From assembly GCA_016000265.1 (NCBI GenBank), contig JAECRL010000002.1, forward strand, positions 124,001-188,000: a stretch of DNA of 64,000 nucleotides. The letters are read 5' to 3'. The translations under genes and the position numbers were made by a program. This stretch comes from Burkholderiales bacterium. Lineage in GTDB: Bacteria; Pseudomonadota; Gammaproteobacteria; Burkholderiales; Burkholderiaceae_C. Each line of letters starts with the position of its first letter. Position 1 is the stretch's first letter. This document shows positions 37,646-45,506 of this stretch, in pieces. The notes under the pieces are model-generated. The model searched no databases, was not told the origin of the DNA, and saw nothing but the letters and a program-made list of their open reading frames with translations.

Positions 37646-39505
37646 ATGTCGACGACCGCTGTTCAGGTGAATGCACCTGCCTACGTCAAGAACGCCAAGC
37701 TGATCGCCTGGGTGGCCGAGATGGCCGCCCTGCTGCAGCCCAAGGACATTTACTGGTGCGACGGCACCACCGAAGAGTACGACCGCCTGTGCGGCCAGCT
37801 CGTCGAAGCCGGCTCGTTCAAGAAGCTCAACCCCGAGCTGCGCCCCAACTCCTACCTGGCCTGGACCCACCCGTCCGACGTGGCCCGCGTGGAAGACCGC
37901 ACCTACATCTGCTCCGACCGCAAGGAAGACGCCGGCCCCACCAACAACTGGTGCGACCCGGCCGAGATGCGCGCCAAGCTGCAGACCGGTGAACAAGCGC
38001 TGTTCAAGGGCGCCATGAAGGGCCGCACCCTGTACGTGGTGCCGTTCTCGATGGGCCCCCTGGGTTCGAACATCGCTCACATCGGCGTCGAGCTGTCTGA
38101 CTCGGCCTACGTGGCCGTGAACATGAAGCTCATGACCCGCATGGGCCGTGGCGTGATCGACGTGCTGGGCACCGACGGCGAGTTCGTGCCTTGCGTGCAC
38201 ACCGTGGGCGCCCCGCTGGAAGCCGGCCAGAAGGACTCCGCCTGGCCTTGCAACCCCGACACCAAATACATCGTCCACTACCCCGCCACGCGCGAAATCT
38301 GGTCGTATGGCTCGGGTTACGGCGGCAACGCGCTGCTGGGCAAGAAGTGCTTCGCCCTGCGCATCGCCTCCACCATGGGCCGCGACCAGGGCTGGCTGGC
38401 CGAGCACATGCTGCTGCTGGGCGTGACCAACCCCCAGGGCCAGAAGTTCCACATCGCCGCCGCTTTCCCCAGCGCCTGTGGCAAGACCAACTTCTCCATG
38501 CTGATCCCGCCCGAGGGCTACAACGGCTGGAAGGTCACCACCATCGGTGACGACATCGCCTGGATCAAGCCCGCTGCAGACGGCAAGCTCTACGCCATCA
38601 ACCCGGAAGCCGGCTACTTCGGCGTGGCACCGGGCACCAACACGCTGACCAACCTGAACTGCATGAACTCGCTGGACCGCGACGTGATCTTCACGAACGT
38701 GGCCCTGACCGACGACGGCGACGTGTGGTGGGAGTCGATGACCGACGAGGCCCCGGCTCACCTGATCGACTGGCAAGGCAACGACTGGACCCCGGCCATC
38801 GCCAAGGAAAAGGGCGTCAAGGCCGCTCACCCGAACGCCCGCTTCACCGTGGCCGCCACCAACAACCCGGCGCTGGACCCCGAGTGGGACAACCCCGCTG
38901 GCGTGGCGATCGACGCCTTCATCTTCGGCGGCCGCCGCTCGACCACCGTGCCCCTGGTGACCGAGGCCCGTGACTGGACCGAAGGCGTCTACATGGCCGC
39001 CACCATGGGCTCCGAGACCACCGCCGCCGCCTTCGGTGCGCAAGGCGTGGTCCGCCGCGACCCGTTCGCCATGCTGCCCTTCATGGGCTACAACATGGCC
39101 GACTACTTCCAGCACTGGCTGGACACCGGCTCCAAGCTGCAGGCCTCGGGCGCCAAGCTGCCCAAGATCTTCTGCGTGAACTGGTTCCGCAAGGGCGCCG
39201 ACGGCAAGTTCGTCTGGCCCGGCTATGGCGAAAACATGCGCGTGCTGGAGTGGATGCTGGGCCGCATCGCCGGTCAGGCCCACGGCGTCGAGCACGCCTT
39301 CGGCATCAGCCCCACGTATGGCGACATCAACTGGAACGGCCTGAACTTCACCGAAGCTCAGTTCCAGTCCGTCATCGGCGTGGACACCGCCGCCTGGACG
39401 CAGGAGCTGAAGCTGCACGAAGAGCTGTTTCAGCAACTGGCCTACCACCTGCCGGCCGAGCTGCCCGCCACCAAGGCCAAGATCGAACAGCGCCTGGCAG
39501 CTTGA
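37646..39505 (+). CDS. pckG: Phosphoenolpyruvate carboxykinase (GTP)
   Basis: A 619-residue GTP-dependent PEPCK that converts oxaloacetate to phosphoenolpyruvate, the entry to gluconeogenesis. The P-loop with the reactive cysteine is [13 protein letters not shown], the metal-binding block is IGDDIAWIK, and the guanine-binding region includes [20 protein letters not shown]. The length is normal for bacterial GTP-type enzymes. The ATG at 37646 follows TGGAGCTCCTCAC; upstream in-frame codons lie in the leader. Codon choice is strongly biased, as in the atp genes, which suggests high expression. Confidence 0.97.
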   Translation: MSTTAVQVNAPAYVKNAKLIAWVAEMAALLQPKDIYWCDGTTEEYDRLCGQLVEAGSFKKLNPELRPNSYLAWTHPSDVARVEDRTYICSDRKEDAGPTNNWCDPAEMRAKLQTGEQALFKGAMKGRTLYVVPFSMGPLGSNIAHIGVELSDSAYVAVNMKLMTRMGRGVIDVLGTDGEFVPCVHTVGAPLEAGQKDSAWPCNPDTKYIVHYPATREIWSYGSGYGGNALLGKKCFALRIASTMGRDQGWLAEHMLLLGVTNPQGQKFHIAAAFPSACGKTNFSMLIPPEGYNGWKVTTIGDDIAWIKPAADGKLYAINPEAGYFGVAPGTNTLTNLNCMNSLDRDVIFTNVALTDDGDVWWESMTDEAPAHLIDWQGNDWTPAIAKEKGVKAAHPNARFTVAATNNPALDPEWDNPAGVAIDAFIFGGRRSTTVPLVTEARDWTEGVYMAATMGSETTAAAFGAQGVVRRDPFAMLPFMGYNMADYFQHWLDTGSKLQASGAKLPKIFCVNWFRKGADGKFVWPGYGENMRVLEWMLGRIAGQAHGVEHAFGISPTYGDINWNGLNFTEAQFQSVIGVDTAAWTQELKLHEELFQQLAYHLPAELPATKAKIEQRLAA

Positions 39506-39555
39506 CGCTCGCCTGACGGCCCGCAGATGGGCGCCCCCTCGGGGGCTCCCCACGG

Positions 39556-39593
39556 CCCGCTGCCGCCTCCAACCGGGGCGCAGCGGGTTTTTT
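39556..39593 (+). terminator. Rho-independent terminator after pckG
   Basis: CCCGCTGC (39556-39563) pairs with GCAGCGGG (39580-39587), followed at once by six T (39588-39593). The loop is 16 nt. It lies 51 nt beyond the pckG stop. Confidence 0.8.
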
Positions 39594-39638
39594 CATGGGC
39601 GAGCGCCAGGGCGTGACCCTCCTGCGACCAGGTCGGGG

Positions 39639-39654
39639 TGTGAACTTCGTCACA
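39639..39654. promoter_or_regulatory. Perfect CRP-type palindrome upstream of the PEP-CTERM gene
   Basis: TGTGA (39639-39643), six bases ACTTCG, then TCACA (39650-39654): an exact match to the TGTGA-N6-TCACA core recognised by CRP/Vfr/Clp-type regulators. It sits after the pckG terminator and 175 bp before the PEP-CTERM start. The 323-bp gap between pckG and that gene holds no other gene. Confidence 0.5.
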
Positions 39655-39828
39655 TTTCACGGGGTTTTCGCATGGCGAACGGCCCCCCGGCGGTGACAAA
39701 ATCCCCTCAGGCAGGGGGTAGGGCGGACCTCGGGGTGCGGCAACAATGGTCTCAATTGGGCTTGAAGCGACCACGAGTGGCTTTGACCCGCTTGTCACGT
39801 CGGGCTGCTTCGGCCTCAGGGAGTTTTC

Positions 39829-40347
39829 ATGCAGATCAAACACATCGTCGCCGCCGTCGCAGTGGCCTTCACCGGCCTCGCCCACGCGGGTGGCCCCGTG
39901 GTGGCCCCGGGGGGTGACCTCAACGTCCTGAGCGTCAACCCGACGCAATTCGCTGGCGCCTACTCCAACGAGAGCCCCACCGCGTTCGAGGCCACCTACA
40001 GCTTCACGCTGGCCACGCAGAGCAACCTGTTCGGTTCGCTGGCGGTCATCGAAGGCCTGCCCGGCATCGACCTCGAGCCCCTGTTCTTCTTCAACGTGCT
40101 GATCGACGGCGTGGCCACCGGCCCCCTGGTTGACCTGCCGGTGGGCTTCGGCTTCTCGCTGGCCAACCTGGCCGCTGGCGCGCACACCCTGACCGTCCTG
40201 GGTGTGGCAGACCGTGGCAACTCGGTGTTCACGGGCAGCGTCTACGCTCAGGAAGTCTCGGCCGTCCCCGAACCCGCTTCGCTGGCCATGCTGCTGGCGG
40301 GTGCCGGCATCGTGGGTGGCGTGGCCTGGCGCCGTCGCGCTGTTTGA
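39829..40347 (+). CDS. PEP-CTERM sorting-domain protein
   Basis: A 172-residue exported protein. The signal peptide MQIKHIVAAVAVAFTGLAHA is cleaved before GGPVV. The beta-rich body has FEATYSFTLATQSNLFGSLA and a GAHTLTVLGVADRGNS block typical of small PEP-CTERM proteins. The sorting signal VPEPASLAMLLAGAGIVGG plus WRRR closes the protein. Such tails are recognised by an exosortase (EpsH), and the proteins go to the cell surface or the exopolysaccharide. AGGGAG precedes the ATG by 5 nt. No exosortase or EPS gene is in the window. Confidence 0.93.
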   Translation: MQIKHIVAAVAVAFTGLAHAGGPVVAPGGDLNVLSVNPTQFAGAYSNESPTAFEATYSFTLATQSNLFGSLAVIEGLPGIDLEPLFFFNVLIDGVATGPLVDLPVGFGFSLANLAAGAHTLTVLGVADRGNSVFTGSVYAQEVSAVPEPASLAMLLAGAGIVGGVAWRRRAV

Positions 40348-40400
40348 GCGCAACGCTTGCACGGAGCGCAGCGCCCCGCTGAAAGGGCGCGCACCACGAA

Positions 40401-40428
40401 GAACGGGCTCTCAGGAGCCCGTTTTTTT
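40401..40428 (+). terminator. Rho-independent terminator after the PEP-CTERM gene
   Basis: ACGGGCTC (40403-40410) pairs with GAGCCCGT (40415-40422) across loop TCAG and runs into seven T. It lies 54 nt after the stop. The stem is symmetrical, and an A-tract-like GAAGAA precedes it. Confidence 0.88.
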
Positions 40429-40496
40429 GTGCCTGCGTGGGGCGGCCGGGGCGAGGAGGATGGGCCGCGTGCGACCCAGGCCCTCGCCCCTCCGCA

Positions 40497-41759
40497 TCAC
40501 GGCAGCAGCGGCGCGATCAGGTCGGCGAACCAGTCGCTCAGCAGCACGCGCTGCGACAGCGGCTGGGTCTCGTAGGCGCGCATCACCGGGCCCTTGCCGT
40601 CCAGCAGGTTGTCGACGAAGCGGCCCACGTCCTTGAGGCCGGCCTCGACGATGCTGGTGCCGCCGAAGGTGACGATGGTCAGGCAGTGCGAGCCGTTGAG
40701 TTCGCGCTTGTTGGGGATGTAGTAGCCCACGTTCGGCTGGGTCTGCATCTGCGCCACCCAGGGGCCGATTTCCTGGCGCCATTTCTGGTTGAGCAGCTTC
40801 AGGCGGGTCTCGTTGTCCGGCGCGTTGGCGATCTCGGGGTAGAACTTCTGGTACGAGAAGGCCGAGAAGTTGGTGTCTTCCTGGAAGTTGGCGTAGCCGA
40901 TGCGGTCGTTGGGGAAGATCTTGCCCAGGCCGGCGGTGATGCTGCCCAGGTTGTCGGCGCTGCCGGCGCCCGGGTACTTGGTGATCAGCTCGGTGACCAG
41001 GCCGTTGGGGCCGTCGAGCCCCCACACGCCGCGGATCTTGTTGTGCAGCAGCACCGAGGGGGCTTGTTCGGGCGTGGCGTTGCGCGGCACGTCGAACAGC
41101 GGGCCCGAGTCGGCCAGCAGCGCCATTTTCTTGGGCTTGATGGCGTCGCGGAAGGCGGGGTAGAGCGCAGCCGAGCCCACACCGCCGGCCGAGAAGCCGG
41201 TCAGGAAGAGGTGGTCGGGCTGCTTGAGGTTGCGCGCCATCCAGCCGGCCACGGCCTTGGCGTTGACGGCGCCGCGGTGGAAGTAGCTCAGGGGCTTGGC
41301 TGGATCGACGTTGTCGTACACCGAGACCTTGTTGCCGGTGTGCACGTCGCCCGTGCAGTAGGTCAGGTAGACGATGTTCCAGCCCTGGGTCTGCACCGAC
41401 TGCAGCGGGTGCAGGCGCATGGTGAAGGGCGTGACCAGGCCGAGCTTGGCCTGGCGGTTGAAGTCGGTCATGTAGTTGGCGGGCACGCCGTCGGGGTTGA
41501 CGGCGTCCAGCAGGGTGCCGCCTTTGCAGGCGCCCTGGTCCCAGCAGGCGCCGCCGCCTTCGAACATCACCACGGTCTTGGTGGAGAAGGGCGTGCGGTT
41601 GACGAAGAAGCGGTAGGGGCTGCCGTTGCCGCAGCTGGCGCCGCTGGAGGCGGGCAGCTCGACGGCTTCCCACTGGAAATAGCCGGCGTGCGCGACGGCG
41701 CACAGCAGGCTGGCGGCGGTGGCCTGGGCGGCCGCCTGGAGGATGGAACGCAGGGACAT
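40497..41759 (-). CDS. Secreted pectinacetylesterase-family hydrolase
   Basis: A 420-residue protein with a signal peptide (LLCAVAHA-GYF). It has the PAE/Notum family pattern: VVMFEGGGACWD (oxyanion block, 66-74), nucleophile Ser190 in LTGFSAGGVGS, a likely Asp region in EDTNFSAFSYQKFY and a His in NGSHCLTIVTFGG. Cysteines at conserved-looking places suggest disulphides. The family removes acetyl groups from pectin or, in some bacteria, acts on other esters; the true substrate is open. A signal peptide plus a complete T2SS in the same window make it a candidate T2SS cargo. The ribosome binding site GAAGGAG is 5 nt before the ATG but lies within a hairpin (41765-41798). Confidence 0.82.
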   Translation of the reverse strand: MSLRSILQAAAQATAASLLCAVAHAGYFQWEAVELPASSGASCGNGSPYRFFVNRTPFSTKTVVMFEGGGACWDQGACKGGTLLDAVNPDGVPANYMTDFNRQAKLGLVTPFTMRLHPLQSVQTQGWNIVYLTYCTGDVHTGNKVSVYDNVDPAKPLSYFHRGAVNAKAVAGWMARNLKQPDHLFLTGFSAGGVGSAALYPAFRDAIKPKKMALLADSGPLFDVPRNATPEQAPSVLLHNKIRGVWGLDGPNGLVTELITKYPGAGSADNLGSITAGLGKIFPNDRIGYANFQEDTNFSAFSYQKFYPEIANAPDNETRLKLLNQKWRQEIGPWVAQMQTQPNVGYYIPNKRELNGSHCLTIVTFGGTSIVEAGLKDVGRFVDNLLDGKGPVMRAYETQPLSQRVLLSDWFADLIAPLLP

Positions 41760-41764
41760 GGCTG

Positions 41765-41798
41765 CTCCTTCACGAGGGGGTGGTTGTTCGTGAAGAAG
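41765..41798 (-). promoter_or_regulatory. Hairpin sequestering the ribosome binding site of the pectinacetylesterase-like gene
   Basis: On the minus-strand transcript, CTTCTTCACGA (from 41798-41788) can pair with TCGTGAAGGAG (from 41775-41765) over a 12-nt loop, giving an 11-bp stem with one U-G wobble. The 3' arm contains the entire AGGAG ribosome binding site 5 nt before the ATG. The region between this gene and the SMC gene (41760-41933) holds nothing else recognisable. Confidence 0.55.
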
Positions 41799-41933
41799 TC
41801 TCGAGTTGCGCCCCCCGCGTGACGATGCGCGTTTTCCAGCATCTGTGGCGTCGGCCATCGAAAGCTGGGGGGGGCGTTTGTCGGCTGGCCGACGCTTGGC
41901 GCGATGCGTTGCTGGGGTTATCCCGATCGGGGC

Positions 41934-44780
41934 TCAGATCACGTCGCTGGGCGGGCGACGCTGCAGCACCCCGATGGGCGGGGCCCAGCGCGCGCCCTTG
42001 GCCTTCTTGGAGGTCACCAGGGTCACGTCGGCGGGCTCGAAGACCTCGACGTTGTGCGTGATCGGCGTGGTCAGCACGTACTGCGCGCGCGTGGAGCGCA
42101 GGAAGTGGCCGACCAGCTGGATGTTGCGCACGTCGAGGTGGGCGAAGGGCTCGTCGATGAAGACGAAGCCACCGGGGGTTTCGTCGTCCTTCATCAGGCC
42201 CACGAGCAGGATGAGGGACTTGATGACCTGCTGGCCGCCCGAGGCCTCGCCGTCGTTCAGGCCAATGTGGCCCTTGCCGTCGAAGTTGAAGTGCACCTTG
42301 AGTTCGGCCTGGCGCAGGCCGACATCGTCGCTGCCCAGGTGGGGCAGATCGGCTTGCACGTCGACGCCAGCGAGCTGGCCGAGTTCGATGATGTTCTTGC
42401 GGTAGCGGCGCACGGTGACCTTGAGCACGTCGGTGTAGCGCTCGCGGGCGTTGTCGACGGCGATGCTGGCGGCGGCGTTGCTGGCCTTGCGCTGGCCGAG
42501 CTCGTCTTCCTGGCGCAGCACGTTGGCGTTCATCAGGGTGAGCTGCTCGATGACGGTGGGGTCGGTCTCCCACTGGCCTTCGTTGAGCTCGCGCTCGACG
42601 GCTTCGGCGCGCAGGCGGGCCTGGGTGGCGTTGCCGTAGTGCGCCTGCATGTCGCGCAGGCGATCGGCGCGACGCCAGGCGGCGGGCAGCGAGAGCTTGA
42701 CTTCGCGCGACATGAGGGCCTGGCCCATGAGGTCGTCGAAGCGGGCCTGCCATTCGCGCTCGTGCTGGGCGCTGCGCTGCTCGATGTGGGCCAGGCGCTC
42801 TTGCGATTGCTGGTAGGCGTGCTGGGCGTGGGTCTGCTCGACGACGGCGCGCTTGAGGTCGGCCTCGGCCTGTTGCCAGCGTTCGCCGGCGTCGACGCGG
42901 GCCTGCTTGAGCACGGGCAGCTGGCGGCGGGCCTCGGCGAATTCGGCCTCGCGCTCCAGCAGCTCGGTGGCGGCGGTGAAGCCTTTGGCGGCCTGGCGGG
43001 CGTCTTGCAGCTGGCGCTCGAAGAAGGCCTGGTCGCGCACCAGTCGGGTCATCTCTTCGTCGAGCTGGGCCAGGCGGTTTTCGATGGACGCTCGGCGCGT
43101 GGCCACGGCCGAGGCGCCGAACTGGTGCTGGCTGGGGTCGACCCAGACGGAGCGGCCGCCGCGGCCGTCGCGGTGGTAGGCCTCGGGGGTGATCCAGTCG
43201 CCGCCGTGTTGTCCGCCCTGCTTCACGCCGGCCTCGGTGCTGTCGACGCGGCGGATGTGTTCGAGCTGGCGCAGCAGCCAGCGCGGCAGCGGCGAGGAGG
43301 TTTTCAGCACGGCCAGCAGGCTGTGCGGCTCGGGGTGGGCGGGCGCGTCTTCGGCGTCGGCCACGATGTAGTGGCGGTAGCGTTCGCGCTCGGCCAGGGC
43401 CATGGCCTGGGCCTCCTGGCCGGCCTGCGCCAGCACCACGACCCAGCGGCTGCCGCGCAGCACGCCTTCGGCGGCGGCGCGCCACTTCTCGTCGGCGATC
43501 TCGATGACGTCGGCGATCAGGTGGTGATGGATGCCGGCCTCATCCAGCGTGCGGCGAAAGCGCGTGACGTCGGGCGGGGGCGGGGCCTGGCGCTGGCCTT
43601 TGAGGGCGTCGAATGCCTTTTGCGCGTCGTCGCGCTGGTCTTTGAGGCGCTGCCATTGGGCCGACAGCTTCTGCTTGTGTTCGCTGAGCTCGGCGATGCG
43701 CGTGGTGAGCTGGGCGGCGTCGCCTTCGACCACGGCCAGGCCTTGCAGTTCGTCGGCGCGCTTGACGATGAGCTCGGTGGGGCGCTCGGCGTCGCGGGCT
43801 TCTTCCTGCAGGCGGCGGGCGGTGCGCACCTTGGCTTCGAGGGCCTCGACGCGCTCGGCGGCGCTGGCCTGGTCTTGCAGGCGTTGCAGCAGCTCGGTCT
43901 TGACCTGGCTGTGAGCGCGGCGGTCTGCGCCCGATTGCAGGCGCTGGCGGTGCAGCTCGCGCAGTTTGGTGGCCAGCAGCTTGCGCGTCTCGTGGTTGCC
44001 CATCACGGGCACGACTTCGGTGGCCAGGCGCTCGCGCTCCTGGCACTTGAGTTCGTACTGGCGGTGGTTGTTGACGCGGACCTCCAGCTCGGCGCGCTGG
44101 GCGCGCCCGTGCGAGAGCTCGCGCTCGGCGGCTTCGACTTCCTGGGTGAGCTGGCGCTGGTGGCTGCGCGCCTCGTCGTAGCGGTCGAGCACGTCCTGGT
44201 CGCCGAAGACGTCGAAGACGAGCTTGAGCAGCTCTTTGGGCGAGTACTCGCACAGGCGGTCGGTCTGGCCCTGTTCGAGCGCCAGCACCTTGGCGATGGC
44301 GCGGCTCAGGCCGGCGCCTTCGAGGCGCTTGCGCCAGTTGTCGATGCCCAGCCAGTCCTTGTCACTGGCGCCGCCCGTGCCGCTGCGCTCGATCAGCTGT
44401 TCAATGGAGACGTCGCCTTCGACCATGGTGTAGCGGCGCGTCCAGTCACCGCCGTTGCGGTCGATGCGGCAGACCAGGGTGACGACGTCGGCGTAGAGCA
44501 GGCAGCGTGCGAAGGGGCGGTTGGAGGATTGCCGGTTGCGCGGGCGGTTGTCGACGGTGGCGCGCAGCCAGGCGCTGTCGGCGTTGGCGTGGCGGGCGTA
44601 GGTCTTGTAGCTGCGCCCGCCCGAGCACTCCAGGCCCAGCAGGGTGCGCATGGCGTCGAGCAGGGTGGTCTTGCCCGAGCCGTTGGGGCCGGCGACGGTG
44701 ATGATGGCGCCGTCGAGCGGCAGGGTCAGGCGCTGGCAGTAGTCCCAGTGCAGCAGTTCGAGGCTTTGCAGGTGGAACAT
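41934..44780 (-). CDS. SMC-like ATPase of a MukBEF/MksBEF-type condensin
   Basis: A 948-residue SMC protein. The N-terminal head has Walker A GPNGSGKTTLLDA (31-43). Two long coiled-coil arms (about 220-410 and 575-780, rich in Glu/Arg/Gln/Ala) enclose a hinge-like domain (about 420-560). The C-terminal head has signature ASGGQQ near residue 850 and Walker B FVFIDEPFAHLD (872-883) with the catalytic Glu. All ATPase motifs are intact. The arms are short for MukB and closer to MksB/JetC-type proteins. It is the third gene after a kleisin-like and a winged-helix-like gene, separated from the latter by only 3 nt. Chromosome organisation or plasmid restriction are both possible. Confidence 0.85.
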   Translation of the reverse strand: MFHLQSLELLHWDYCQRLTLPLDGAIITVAGPNGSGKTTLLDAMRTLLGLECSGGRSYKTYARHANADSAWLRATVDNRPRNRQSSNRPFARCLLYADVVTLVCRIDRNGGDWTRRYTMVEGDVSIEQLIERSGTGGASDKDWLGIDNWRKRLEGAGLSRAIAKVLALEQGQTDRLCEYSPKELLKLVFDVFGDQDVLDRYDEARSHQRQLTQEVEAAERELSHGRAQRAELEVRVNNHRQYELKCQERERLATEVVPVMGNHETRKLLATKLRELHRQRLQSGADRRAHSQVKTELLQRLQDQASAAERVEALEAKVRTARRLQEEARDAERPTELIVKRADELQGLAVVEGDAAQLTTRIAELSEHKQKLSAQWQRLKDQRDDAQKAFDALKGQRQAPPPPDVTRFRRTLDEAGIHHHLIADVIEIADEKWRAAAEGVLRGSRWVVVLAQAGQEAQAMALAERERYRHYIVADAEDAPAHPEPHSLLAVLKTSSPLPRWLLRQLEHIRRVDSTEAGVKQGGQHGGDWITPEAYHRDGRGGRSVWVDPSQHQFGASAVATRRASIENRLAQLDEEMTRLVRDQAFFERQLQDARQAAKGFTAATELLEREAEFAEARRQLPVLKQARVDAGERWQQAEADLKRAVVEQTHAQHAYQQSQERLAHIEQRSAQHEREWQARFDDLMGQALMSREVKLSLPAAWRRADRLRDMQAHYGNATQARLRAEAVERELNEGQWETDPTVIEQLTLMNANVLRQEDELGQRKASNAAASIAVDNARERYTDVLKVTVRRYRKNIIELGQLAGVDVQADLPHLGSDDVGLRQAELKVHFNFDGKGHIGLNDGEASGGQQVIKSLILLVGLMKDDETPGGFVFIDEPFAHLDVRNIQLVGHFLRSTRAQYVLTTPITHNVEVFEPADVTLVTSKKAKGARWAPPIGVLQRRPPSDVI

Positions 44781-44783
44781 GGC

Positions 44784-45506
44784 TCAGGCTTCGTCGGGTT
44801 CGTCGTTCGCTTCGGTTTCTTGCAGCGCGGGCTGGGTCAGCGCCAGGGGCAGGCTGGCTTGCAGCTCGCGGGCCTGGGTGAGCACGTCGCCGAGCGCGCC
44901 TTGCAGGATGCGCGGGGCGAGGGCGTCGTAGTCGAGCAGCAGGTCCAGCAGCGGGCCTTCGGCGATGTCTTCGCCTCGGCGCACGATGAAGCCGTGGTTC
45001 TCCAGGCGCTTGAGGTTGGTGTCCAGCCGGGTCTTCTTGCCGAGCTGCACGCCGAAGTCGGCCAGCAGCGCGCGGTAGGGCACGAGGGGGCTGACGCTGG
45101 CGGCCGTGGGCACGGGGCGGTCCTTGCCGAACAGGTCGTTCTGGTCGTCGCCTTGCGCGTTGGCTGCGCGCGCGGCCTGGCGTTCGCGTTTGGGCAGCAC
45201 GATGAGCGCCCACAAGAGCACGAGCAGGGAGACGGCGTCGCGTGGCAGGTCGATGTTGTTGTGGCTGTTGAGGCCGGACTCACCGAAGACGGCGGCCTCG
45301 GCGGGGCGCAGCAGGGCGACGCTGACGTGGTCGGCGTAGAGGTTGTCGATCAGGCGCAGGCCGACCTGGGCCAGGCGCTCTTGCGTGGCGGCCCAGAGGT
45401 CGGCGTCGATCAGGGCGCGTTTGACCTTGGGGTGCTGGCGCGGCAGCCAGCGGCGCGCCAGCAGTTCGGCCGCCAGCAAGGCGGCGTCATCGAGGTGGGT
45501 GCTCAT
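44784..45506 (-). CDS. MukE/MksE-like (JetB-like) condensin subunit
   Basis: A 240-residue protein. The C-terminal half looks like tandem winged helices (LVPYRALLADFGVQLGKKTR, DTNLKRLENHGFIVRRGED), as in MukE/MksE/JetB kite-type subunits that bind the kleisin. A hydrophobic helix (DAVSLLVLLWALIVLPKRER) is part of the fold, not a signal. An acidic tail (ETEANDEPDEA) closes the protein. Its start overlaps the kleisin stop as ATGA, and its stop lies 3 nt before the SMC start. Assigned mainly by position and size together with the winged-helix pattern. Confidence 0.7.
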   Translation of the reverse strand: MSTHLDDAALLAAELLARRWLPRQHPKVKRALIDADLWAATQERLAQVGLRLIDNLYADHVSVALLRPAEAAVFGESGLNSHNNIDLPRDAVSLLVLLWALIVLPKRERQAARAANAQGDDQNDLFGKDRPVPTAASVSPLVPYRALLADFGVQLGKKTRLDTNLKRLENHGFIVRRGEDIAEGPLLDLLLDYDALAPRILQGALGDVLTQARELQASLPLALTQPALQETEANDEPDEA

